Source: an uncultured Oscillospiraceae bacterium
GTDB taxonomy: Bacteria; Bacillota; Clostridia; Oscillospirales; Oscillospiraceae
Assembly: GCA_934572335.1 (NCBI GenBank)
Contig: CAKTKU010000018.1
Location: forward strand, 1 to 43,257
DNA: 43,257 nt
Direction of reading: 5' to 3'
Shown: piece after piece, positions 34,756-41,884 of the stretch
Layout of the letters: every line of letters starts with the position of its first letter
How positions within the stretch are numbered: position 1 is the first letter of the stretch
Made by a program: the position numbers and the translations under genes
Notes under the pieces: generated by a model
What the model saw: the letters and a program-made list of their open reading frames with translations, nothing else
What the model was told of the DNA's origin: nothing
Database searches by the model: none

Positions 34756-35388
34756 ATGTTCAACGATCTGAGAGAGACCATTGCCGCCTATATGGCGCGC
34801 GACCCCGCGGCGCGCAGCGCGCTGGAGGTGTATTTCCTCTACCCCGGTCTCAAGGCCACGCGCAGCCACCGCCGCGCCCACTGGTTTTATGAGCACAACA
34901 TGAAGTTCATCGCCCGCCTCATCTCGCAGGCGAGCCGCCGCCGCACCGGCATCGAGATCCACCCCGGCGCGAAGATCGGCAAGCGCCTCGTCATCGACCA
35001 CGGCATGGGCATCGTCATCGGCGAGACCGCCGAGATCGGGGACGACTGCCTGCTCTACCACGGCGTGACCCTCGGCGGCACGGGCAAGGACAGCGGCAAG
35101 CGCCACCCCACCATCGGCAACAACGTCCTCATCGGCACCGGCGCGAAGGTGCTGGGGCCGTTCAAGGTCGGCGACAACAGCCGCATCGCGGCAAACTCCG
35201 TCGTCCTCGGCGAGGTCCCGCCCGACAGCACCGCCGTCGGCATCCCGGCAAGAATCGTGCGCATCGCGGGGCAGAAGGTGGACTACGCCACCGAGGTCGA
35301 CCAGGTCAGCGTCCGCGACCCGATGGTCGACGAGCTCGCCGCGGTGAAGCGCCGCCTCGAAGAGCTTGAAAAAAAGCTCGGCGAATAA
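34756..35388 (+). CDS. cysE: Serine O-acetyltransferase
   Basis: CysE makes O-acetylserine from serine and acetyl-CoA, the committed step to cysteine. The 210-residue length fits the short Gram-positive (EpsC-like) type. A helical N-terminal domain (1-60) is followed by left-handed beta-helix hexapeptide repeats (about 65-165). Family motifs are IEIHPGAKIGKRLVIDHGMG-type (catalytic His in DHG), GETAEIGDDCLLYHGVTLGGTG and RHPTIGNNVLIGTGAKVLG. It stands alone, without cysK, behind a cysteine-codon attenuator, so supply of O-acetylserine is the step controlled. A terminator follows. Confidence 0.97.
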   Translation: MFNDLRETIAAYMARDPAARSALEVYFLYPGLKATRSHRRAHWFYEHNMKFIARLISQASRRRTGIEIHPGAKIGKRLVIDHGMGIVIGETAEIGDDCLLYHGVTLGGTGKDSGKRHPTIGNNVLIGTGAKVLGPFKVGDNSRIAANSVVLGEVPPDSTAVGIPARIVRIAGQKVDYATEVDQVSVRDPMVDELAAVKRRLEELEKKLGE

Positions 35389-35403
35389 ACCATTGCACAT
35401 GAT

Positions 35404-35443
35404 ACAAGACAGGAGCGTAAATTGCCCCTGTCTTGTTCTTTTT
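35404..35443 (+). terminator. Intrinsic terminator after cysE
   Basis: ACAAGACAGG (35404-35413) pairs with CCTGTCTTGT (35427-35436), followed by TCTTTTTATTT. Confidence 0.85.
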
Positions 35444-35445
35444 AT

Positions 35446-35474
35446 TTGATTATTCTCCCTGTTGTTGTTATAAT
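35446..35474 (+). promoter_or_regulatory. Promoter of the flavoprotein pair
   Basis: TTGATT (35446-35451), a 17-base spacer and a perfect TATAAT (35469-35474) with a TG extension. It partly overlaps the T-tract of the cysE terminator. Confidence 0.75.
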
Positions 35475-35515
35475 TAAGGTCTATATCAGATTTTCTCAGG
35501 AAACGAGGACACAGC

Positions 35516-36730
35516 ATGGAAACAGTAGTGGTCATAGGCGGCGGAGCCTCCGGCATGATGGCGGCGCTGACGGCGGCGGAGAGCGGGCGGCACATCGTCC
35601 TGCTGGAGCGCCAGCAGCGCGTCGCGCGCAAGCTCCTTGCGACGGGCAACGGGCGCTGCAACCTCACGAACACCGGCGCCGGCGCGGCAAATTACCACGG
35701 GGAGAACGCCGAATTCGCGCTCCCCGCGCTCTCGCGCTTCACGCCGCAGGACACGCTTGACTTTTTTCATGCGCTCGGTCTTGTCACGGTGACGGAGTAC
35801 GGCGGGCGGGTCTATCCTCTCTCCAACTCCGCCAACAGTGTGGTGGACGTGCTGCGCTTCGCGCTCGAGCGCGCGGGGGTGGAGCTGCGCTGCGGCGTCT
35901 CTGCCCGCTCGCTCTCCCGCGCCTCGGACGGCACGGGCTATGTTGTCGGCACGGATGTGGGCGATATTTTCGCCGATTATGTCATCGTCGCCTGCGGCGG
36001 CGCGGCGGGTGCAAAGCTCGGCGGCGTCATGGACGGGTATGAGCTTTTGAAACCCCTCGGGCATAAGCGCACACGCCTCTGCCCTGCCCTTGTCCAGCTC
36101 ACCACCGCGCCGGAGTACCCCCGCGCGCTCAAGGGCGTGCGCGCGGACGCGGCGCTGTCGCTGCTCGCGGGGGGCGAGGTCATCGCCCGGAGCCACGGTG
36201 AGGTTCAGTTCACGGAGACGGGGCTGTCCGGCCCCGCGGCGTTCGACGTGTCGCGCACCGTCTCCACTGGGGGCGACGGGTTCACCGCGTCGCTCGACTT
36301 TATGCGCGATCATCCCGCGGCGGAGGTCATGGATATGCTCGCTCGCCGCTGCCGCGATCTGCCCGCGCTCCCCTGCGGGGATATTTTCACCGGCATGCTG
36401 CATAACCGCCTCGGGCGTATGCTCGCGCGCTATGCGCGCCTCGACGCCGCCGCGCCGCTCTCCTCTCTCTCTTCCGCCCAGCTCCAAGCCGCCGCGGACG
36501 CGGTAAAGGGCTTTTCCCTGCGCGTCACCGGCACGGAGGGCTTTGACAGCGCGCAGGTCACGGTCGGCGGCATACGCACCTCCGGCTTCGACCCGGAGAC
36601 GCTGCAAAGCTGGTTTATGCCGCGGCTCTTCGTCTGCGGGGAGCTTCTGGACATCGACGGCGACTGCGGCGGGTATAACCTGCAATGGGCGTGGGCGAGC
36701 GGGCGGCTCGCGGGGAGGCTCGGCGAATGA
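35516..36730 (+). CDS. HI0933/YhiN-family FAD-dependent oxidoreductase
   Basis: This 404-residue flavoprotein of the HI0933 family (relatives include YhiN and BaiN) has an N-terminal FAD-binding Rossmann motif (VVIGGGASGMMAAL). The diagnostic ATGNGRCNLTN follows near residues 41-51. A C-terminal GGIRTSGFDPETLQS and GELLDIDGDCGGYNLQWAW mark the flavin-binding end. The reaction of most members is unknown; a few reduce steroid or other unsaturated substrates. Its stop overlaps the next start by four bases (ATGA), so the two flavoproteins are co-translated. Confidence 0.92.
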   Translation: METVVVIGGGASGMMAALTAAESGRHIVLLERQQRVARKLLATGNGRCNLTNTGAGAANYHGENAEFALPALSRFTPQDTLDFFHALGLVTVTEYGGRVYPLSNSANSVVDVLRFALERAGVELRCGVSARSLSRASDGTGYVVGTDVGDIFADYVIVACGGAAGAKLGGVMDGYELLKPLGHKRTRLCPALVQLTTAPEYPRALKGVRADAALSLLAGGEVIARSHGEVQFTETGLSGPAAFDVSRTVSTGGDGFTASLDFMRDHPAAEVMDMLARRCRDLPALPCGDIFTGMLHNRLGRMLARYARLDAAAPLSSLSSAQLQAAADAVKGFSLRVTGTEGFDSAQVTVGGIRTSGFDPETLQSWFMPRLFVCGELLDIDGDCGGYNLQWAWASGRLAGRLGE

Positions 36731-38337
36731 TACTTGTGCGAAACCTCCGGCTCGACCCCGGCGAGGATACCTCTGTCCTCCGCGCACGCGCGGCGAAAAA
36801 GCTCCGCCTCGCGGCGGATGCCGTCACTTCCCTTGTGCTCGTCAAGCGCTCTCTCGACGCGCGGCACAAGGACGATATACACTATGTCTGCTCCGCCGCT
36901 GTGACCGTCGCGGGCGACGAGGGGCGCGTCATTGCGCGCGCGAAGAGCGCGGACGCTGCCGCCTACACGCCGCCGGAGTATGATATTCCCCATGCCGAAA
37001 ACATGAAAAAGCGCCCGGTCGTGGTCGGCTTCGGTCCGGCGGGTATGTTCGCCGCGCTCGTGCTCGCGCGTGCCGGGGCGCGTCCCATAGTTATTGAGCG
37101 CGGGCGCGACGCGCTCTCGCGCAAGGCCGCGGTGGAGGCGTTCCGCTCCGGCGGCGCGCTGGACACCGAGTGCAACGTCCAGTTCGGCGAGGGCGGCGCG
37201 GGCACGTTTTCCGACGGCAAGCTCAACACCGGCACGCATGACAAGCGCATGTTCTGGGTGCTGCGGCAGTTTTATGAGCACGGTGCGGATGAGAGCGTCC
37301 TCTATGACGCCAAGCCGCATATCGGCACGGACGTGCTCATCGGCATCGTGCAGAATATCCGCGCGGACGTCATTGCCCACGGGGGCGAGGTCCGCTTTCA
37401 GACGCGGCTGGACCGGCTCGTCACGCGCGGCGGGCAGCTCTGCGGCGCGGAGGTCGTGAGCCCCGACGGGCGGTATACCATCGACACCGACGCGCTCATC
37501 CTCGCCGTGGGGCATTCCGCGCGCGACACGTTCAAGACGCTTCTCGCGCAGGGCGTGGAGATGCGCCCCAAGCCCTTCTCCATGGGCGTGCGCATAGAGC
37601 ACCGTCAGGCGGACATTGACCGCGCGCAGTACGGCGCGGAGCATCCTCCGCTCCCCGCGGCGGACTACTCGCTCAGCGTCCATCTGCCCGACGGCACGAG
37701 CGCCTACACCTTCTGCATGTGTCCCGGCGGCGAGGTCTTTGCCGCCGCGTCCGAAGCGGGCGGCGTCGTCACGAACGGGATGAGCTATTCCCGCCGCGAC
37801 GGGGAGAACGCGAACTCCGCCCTGCTCGTCACGCTCACTCCGGAGGATTTCCCCGATAAGAGCACGCTCGGCGGGATGTACTGGCAGCGTGAGATAGAGC
37901 GCGCCGCCTACCGCTGCGGCGGGGATAACTACCTCGCCCCGGCGCAGACCGTCGGCGATTTTCTCGCCCATACGGCGAGCCGCGGGGCGCGCTCCGTCAC
38001 GCCGAGCTATCGCCCCGGCGTCGTCTGGTGCGATCTGCACGAGGTGCTTCCCGCGCGCATCACGCGCGTGCTTGAAAACGCGCTCCCCGCGCTCGGCAAG
38101 AAGCTTGCGGGCTTTGACGCGCCGGATGCCGTCATGACCGCGCCCGAGACCCGCTCGTCCTCCCCCGTGCGCATCGTGCGCGATGCCGCGCTGCAAAGCG
38201 GCATACGCGGGCTCTACCCCTGCGGCGAGGGCGCGGGCTACGCCGGCGGGATCAGCTCCGCCGCCGTGGACGGCATGCGCTGTGCCGAGGCGGTGCTCCG
38301 CGGCGGTATATCGGAAGAAACGAGGTTCAATGTGTGA
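36727..38337 (+). CDS. FAD-dependent protein (uncharacterised NAD(P)/FAD oxidoreductase)
   Basis: The 536-residue protein belongs to the large uncharacterised FAD-dependent family often annotated as FAD-dependent dehydrogenase. It has a short N-terminal alpha/beta domain (RNLRLDPGEDTSVL, KRSLDARHK; about 1-90) and the FAD Rossmann motif VVGFGPAGMFAALVLARAGARPIVIERG-type near 98-125. The FGEGGAGTFSDGKLNTGTHD segment is diagnostic for the family. A C-terminal flavin loop, LYPCGEGAGYAGGISSAAVDG, ends the fold. No reaction is established. ATG 36727 overlaps the preceding stop; the frame further upstream belongs to the previous gene. Confidence 0.9.
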   Translation: MILVRNLRLDPGEDTSVLRARAAKKLRLAADAVTSLVLVKRSLDARHKDDIHYVCSAAVTVAGDEGRVIARAKSADAAAYTPPEYDIPHAENMKKRPVVVGFGPAGMFAALVLARAGARPIVIERGRDALSRKAAVEAFRSGGALDTECNVQFGEGGAGTFSDGKLNTGTHDKRMFWVLRQFYEHGADESVLYDAKPHIGTDVLIGIVQNIRADVIAHGGEVRFQTRLDRLVTRGGQLCGAEVVSPDGRYTIDTDALILAVGHSARDTFKTLLAQGVEMRPKPFSMGVRIEHRQADIDRAQYGAEHPPLPAADYSLSVHLPDGTSAYTFCMCPGGEVFAAASEAGGVVTNGMSYSRRDGENANSALLVTLTPEDFPDKSTLGGMYWQREIERAAYRCGGDNYLAPAQTVGDFLAHTASRGARSVTPSYRPGVVWCDLHEVLPARITRVLENALPALGKKLAGFDAPDAVMTAPETRSSSPVRIVRDAALQSGIRGLYPCGEGAGYAGGISSAAVDGMRCAEAVLRGGISEETRFNV

Positions 38338-38353
38338 TGCAGATATATAACAC

Positions 38354-38389
38354 GCCCTCGGTACTGGCAAAGAACCAGTACCGGGGGGC
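38354..38389. repeat. Inverted repeat upstream of the XRE gene
   Basis: CCCTCGGTACTGG (38355-38367) pairs with CCAGTACCGGGGG (38375-38387) with one T-G pair and a seven-base loop. Without a T-run it is a poor terminator. The inner GGTACTGG/CCAGTACC halves look like a repressor site, 24 bases before the XRE start. Confidence 0.5.
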
Positions 38390-38412
38390 ATAATACCGTT
38401 GGGGTGATAAAA

Positions 38413-38646
38413 ATGAGCCGATTGAAAGATTTACGGAAAGAGCGGCAGCTTACGCAGGTGCAGATGCAGCTGCTCACCGGGATAGATCAAAGCGATTATT
38501 CAAAAATCGAAAACGGTAAGCGCTACTATTCATTTGAACAGTGCAAGCGCATTGCGCTGGCATTGGACACAAGTATGGACTATCTCGCCGGGCTGACTGA
38601 CGAGAAGAAGCCCTATCCCCGCAGCGCGGCGGTGATCAAAGACTGA
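38413..38646 (+). CDS. Small XRE-family helix-turn-helix regulator
   Basis: This 77-residue protein is almost entirely a Cro/C1-type HTH domain: MSRLKDLRKERQLTQVQMQ at the start, the recognition helix in GIDQSDYSKIENGKRYYS, and the closing IALALDTSMDYLAGLTD. There is no ligand or dimer domain beyond it. ATG 38413 follows GGGGTG by six bases; an in-frame GTG at 38404 lies inside that site. Inverted repeats flank the gene (38354-38389 and 38674-38708), making local autoregulation plausible. Such genes are common near phage or mobile cargo, but none is seen here. Confidence 0.88.
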   Translation: MSRLKDLRKERQLTQVQMQLLTGIDQSDYSKIENGKRYYSFEQCKRIALALDTSMDYLAGLTDEKKPYPRSAAVIKD

Positions 38647-38673
38647 TTCCCCACACTTAATATATCTTGTTCA

Positions 38674-38708
38674 AATAAGTTTTTAAGGTTAGACCTTAAA
38701 AACTTATT
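38674..38708. repeat. Perfect 16-bp inverted repeat between the XRE and ATPase genes
   Basis: Arms 38674-38689 and 38693-38708 match perfectly around a TAG loop, with GTTTTTTC directly after. It can act as the XRE-gene terminator. Its right end overlaps the -35 of the next promoter, so it may also be an operator. Confidence 0.75.
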
Positions 38709-38735
38709 GTTTTTTCTGCTTTTTTCGGTTATACT
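38707..38735 (+). promoter_or_regulatory. Candidate promoter of the DUF4143 ATPase gene
   Basis: TTGTTT (38707-38712), a 17-base spacer and TATACT (38730-38735) end 22 bases before the start codon. The -35 is weak. Confidence 0.45.
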
Positions 38736-38757
38736 CCTCGTGAGAGGAAGTGACAGC

Positions 38758-39957
38758 ATGATTTTCAGACCTGACTATATACGCAAGCTCCAGCCGTTTA
38801 TTGATAAACCCTTGGTGAAGATACTCTCCGGCATCCGCCGCTGCGGAAAGTCCACGATCTTTGAAATGCTCAAAGCCGAGCTGTGCGCGCGCGGCCTCCC
38901 CGAGGATCGCATCATTCACAAGACCTACACGGAGATGGACATTCCCGAAAACATCACCGCAAAGCAGATGTATGACGAGCTTACCGCCATGATGCGTGGC
39001 AAGGAACATTGTTATCTGCTTTTGGATGAGATTCAGGAGGTTCCCGGCTGGGAACGCGCTGTCAACAGCCTTCTGGAAAACGCCGATGCCGACATATATG
39101 TGACCGGCTCCAACTCCAAGCTGATGTCGAGCGAAATATCGACCTATTTGACCGGGCGCTATGTTCTTATCCCCGTATACCCGCTGTCCTTCCGCGAATA
39201 CCTTGATTTCAAATCCGGCAGTCCACTTTCAATGCGGGAGCTGTTGGACGAGTATATACGCTTCGGCGGTTTCCCTGTCATCGCGCTCGGCGACTATGAG
39301 GCGCAGACCGCGTATCAGATTGTGAACGGCATTTACTACACCGTTGTCTCGCGGGACATTGTAAAGCGTCACCGTATCAGCAAGCAGGATCTCTTTGACC
39401 GCGTCGTGAAATACGTTGTGGAGAACACCGGCAAGACGTTTTCCGCCAACTCCATATCAAACTTCATGAAGAGCGAGCAGCGCAAGGTCTCCGTTGAGAG
39501 CATATACAACTATCTGCGCTGGCTGGAACAGGCTTTCATCGTCTACCCCTGCGCCCGTTATGATCTTCAGGGAAAAAGCATACTGAAAACGCAGGAAAAA
39601 TACTATCTCGCCGATATGTCGCTCAAGTACGCGCTCCTTGGCTACAACCGCAAAATGCTGGACGGGGCGCTGGAAAACATCGTTTTCCTTGAGCTGAAGC
39701 GCCGCGGATATGATGTGTATATAGGCAAATCCGGCGCAAAGGAGATAGATTTTGTCGCCATCCGCCGGGATGAGCGGCTCTATGTGCAGGTGTGCGTACA
39801 GCTCCCCGCGGATTCAGACCGCGAGGTCGGCAATCTCATGGAGATAAGGGATCATTATCCGAAATATGTCGTCACGTTGGACGACATGGCTGTCGGCATT
39901 GAAAACGGCATAAAAATCGTCCATCTCTCGGATTTCCTTTTGTCAGATCAATGGTGA
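38758..39957 (+). CDS. AAA family ATPase with DUF4143
   Basis: This 399-residue protein has the common AAA_14 plus DUF4143 arrangement. Walker A is SGIRRCGKST (about residues 22-31) and Walker B YLLLDEIQEVPGWE (near 80-93). A sensor-like VTGSNSKLMSSEISTYLTGRY segment and the FREYL motif follow. The C-terminal DUF4143 runs from about 215 to 375 and includes LENIVFLELKRRGYDVYIGKSGAKEIDF, a PD-(D/E)xK-like end. The family is abundant in gut anaerobes and archaea; the function is unknown and a toxin/defence role has only been suggested. GC is lower than in the neighbours. ATG 38758 has AGGAAG before it. Confidence 0.92.
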   Translation: MIFRPDYIRKLQPFIDKPLVKILSGIRRCGKSTIFEMLKAELCARGLPEDRIIHKTYTEMDIPENITAKQMYDELTAMMRGKEHCYLLLDEIQEVPGWERAVNSLLENADADIYVTGSNSKLMSSEISTYLTGRYVLIPVYPLSFREYLDFKSGSPLSMRELLDEYIRFGGFPVIALGDYEAQTAYQIVNGIYYTVVSRDIVKRHRISKQDLFDRVVKYVVENTGKTFSANSISNFMKSEQRKVSVESIYNYLRWLEQAFIVYPCARYDLQGKSILKTQEKYYLADMSLKYALLGYNRKMLDGALENIVFLELKRRGYDVYIGKSGAKEIDFVAIRRDERLYVQVCVQLPADSDREVGNLMEIRDHYPKYVVTLDDMAVGIENGIKIVHLSDFLLSDQW

Positions 39958-39968
39958 TAGGCTGCCCC

Positions 39969-40466
39969 TCACACCCCGTCTCTTATCCGCTCCCACGCGG
40001 CGCACAGGCGGTCGAACGACCACGCGGCGTTCGCCGGGCTCGTCGACGGCAGCTTTATCGCCCCGCGCGAGCACACGGGCGCGAGATAGCGCATGAAAAG
40101 CTCATACGACGCTGTGCCGTTGCAGTATATCTGCCGTATATCCGCGCCGGAGAGCACGGTCATAATGTCCACCGGGACGGCGTTTTTTATGCTGCTGTCG
40201 CTTGAGCCAACAATGTCGCACTCCTCCAGCGTGTCCCACAGCGCAACGCGGTGGGCAAGCAGCATCGCGCGCTTTTCGTCCGTGCTCCCCGGCACCGGAC
40301 AGCCCAGCACGTGCGCCATCACCCGCCAGAAACGGTTCTGCGGGTGTCCATAATAAAAATTCGCCTCGCGCGACTTCACCGACGGGAAGCTGCCGAGGAT
40401 GAGCACCGCGGAGTTCGCGTCCCATACGGGGCCGAACTCTCTTTTTATATGCCTGTATTTCGCCAT
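39969..40466 (-). CDS. DNA-deoxyinosine glycosylase (uracil-DNA glycosylase superfamily, family 6)
   Basis: This 165-residue base-excision repair enzyme removes hypoxanthine (deaminated adenine) from DNA. Family features are VLILGSFPSVKSREANFYYGHPQNRFW (motif I and substrate pocket) and a C-terminal PSTSPANA with the Ser-Pro of motif II. The protein lacks the usual UDG GQDPYH. ATG 40466 has GAGGTG six bases upstream; the GTG at 40475 lies inside that site. It converges on the ATPase gene (11-base gap) and is divergent from the MocR gene. The alternative is a G/U mismatch glycosylase, but the GSFPS and PQNRFW strings favour the deoxyinosine type. Confidence 0.87.
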   Translation of the reverse strand: MAKYRHIKREFGPVWDANSAVLILGSFPSVKSREANFYYGHPQNRFWRVMAHVLGCPVPGSTDEKRAMLLAHRVALWDTLEECDIVGSSDSSIKNAVPVDIMTVLSGADIRQIYCNGTASYELFMRYLAPVCSRGAIKLPSTSPANAAWSFDRLCAAWERIRDGV

Positions 40467-40530
40467 AGCGCGCACCTCTCATGTGATCATATATGTACAT
40501 ATTACCACCCGTTCGTCCCACCGGCAAGCC

Positions 40531-40559
40531 TTGACACGGCGGTTTCGCGGCGGTATCAT
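40531..40559 (+). promoter_or_regulatory. Promoter of the MocR-type gene
   Basis: A perfect TTGACA (40531-40536), a 17-base spacer and TATCAT (40554-40559), about 53 bases before the start. Confidence 0.75.
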
Positions 40560-40611
40560 ATGTCTGACCATATTATTCACCGCACATTATCAGGGAGGTG
40601 CAGACCAGCCG

Positions 40612-41703
40612 ATGAAATACGCCGTTGATAAGCGCGCCGACAAGCCCGCGTATCTGCAGCTCTATGAGCAGCTGCGCAATGATATAATCACCGGCGCGAT
40701 CGAGCCGGGCGCGCGCCTCCCGTCGAAACGGCTGCTGGCGGAAGAGACAGGCGTGAGCGTCATCACCGCCGAGCACGCGCTCGCCCTGCTGACGGACGAG
40801 GGCTACGCCGAGGCGCGCGAGCGCAGCGGCTGCTTTGCCTGCCGCGCGCCGGGACAGTCCAGCGCCCCGCCCCTGCCGCGCGCGACGCTTGCCGACATGA
40901 GCGCCGAGGACGGCGTACCGGCGGATTTCCCGTTTTCTGTGCTGGCGCGGACGATGCGCCGCGTGCTCAGCGACTATGACCGGCGCATACTCTCCCGCGC
41001 GCCGAACGCGGGCTGCATCGAGCTGCGGGAAGTGCTGGCAGAGTACCTCGCCCGCTCGCGGGGGCTGTCCGTCGCGCCGGAGCAGATCATCATCGGCGCG
41101 GGCGCGGAGTATCTCTACTCGCTCGCCGTGCAGCTTTTAGGGCGCGAGATCGTCTATGCGCTGGAATCCCCGTCGTATGAGAAGATCCGCCTCGTGTACG
41201 AGGCGAACGGTGCGCAGTGCGCGATGCTGCGCCTCGGCGAGGACGGGATACGCTCCGACGAGCTTGCGTCCTGCCGCGCAGGCGCGCTGCACGTCACGCC
41301 GTTCCACAGCTACCCCAGCGGCGTCACCGCCACGGCGGCAAAGCGGCGGGAGTACGCCGCGTGGGCGCGCGAGCGCGGCGCGTATATTATTGAGGACGAT
41401 TATGACTCCGAGTTCTCCGCGCTCTTCGCCCCGATAGAGACGGTGTTCTCCGTCGCGCCGGAGCGCGTCATATACATCAACAGCTTCTCCAAGACCATCG
41501 CCCCCGCGATGCGCACAGGGTACATGGTGCTGCCCGCGCCGCTCGTCGCGCGGTTCGAAGCACGGCTGGGGTTTTATTCATGCACCGTACCCGTGTATGA
41601 GCAGTACGTGCTTGCCGAGTTCATACGCTCCGGCGAGCTGGAGCGGTGCATAAACCGCCGCCGCCGCGCCCTGCGCCAGAAGGCGAAGCCGCCCCGGGAC
41701 TGA
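40612..41703 (+). CDS. MocR/PdxR-type GntR regulator with aminotransferase domain, C-terminally truncated
   Basis: MocR proteins join a GntR winged helix to a PLP-binding class-I aminotransferase domain and sense PLP or amino acids. Here the winged helix covers residues 1-75 (PAYLQLYEQLRNDI, RLPSKRLLAEETGVSVITAEHALALL). The aminotransferase part runs from about 110, with the PLP lysine in NSFSKTIAPAMRTGYM and the EDDYDSEF loop. The protein stops at 363 residues, where relatives have about 460-480: the small C-terminal domain after the INRRRRALR helix is missing, and I find no remnant in any frame downstream. It may be a decaying gene or a short functional variant. ATG 40612 has GGGAGGTG upstream. 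Confidence 0.8.
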   Translation: MKYAVDKRADKPAYLQLYEQLRNDIITGAIEPGARLPSKRLLAEETGVSVITAEHALALLTDEGYAEARERSGCFACRAPGQSSAPPLPRATLADMSAEDGVPADFPFSVLARTMRRVLSDYDRRILSRAPNAGCIELREVLAEYLARSRGLSVAPEQIIIGAGAEYLYSLAVQLLGREIVYALESPSYEKIRLVYEANGAQCAMLRLGEDGIRSDELASCRAGALHVTPFHSYPSGVTATAAKRREYAAWARERGAYIIEDDYDSEFSALFAPIETVFSVAPERVIYINSFSKTIAPAMRTGYMVLPAPLVARFEARLGFYSCTVPVYEQYVLAEFIRSGELERCINRRRRALRQKAKPPRD

Positions 41704-41796
41704 GCGCCCAAGCGACAGCATTTGCCCGCGCCGGGTGCTATGATGGAGCGGTGCAAAGCTTTACGGGCCATTCAGAGAAAGTTAACAGCGATTTAA

Positions 41797-41825
41797 TTGA
41801 AAGGGAACTATCCGTGGCTTATTAT
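41797..41825 (+). promoter_or_regulatory. Promoter of the secreted repeat protein
   Basis: TTGAAA (41797-41802), a 17-base spacer and TATTAT (41820-41825) in an AT-rich gap. A second extended TATAAT lies at 41844-41849. The stretch 41704-41796 shows nothing recognisable. Confidence 0.65.
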
Positions 41826-41884
41826 AGTCTTATAGTTAATGTGTATAATTTTTATATAACGCAGTATGAAAGGGGATATATTCT

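Noticed and set aside
36430..38391. Long minus-strand open frame opposite the FAD-dependent protein
   Set aside because: It is an Arg/Ala/Gly-rich shadow frame without start signals. The plus strand has full flavoprotein motifs.
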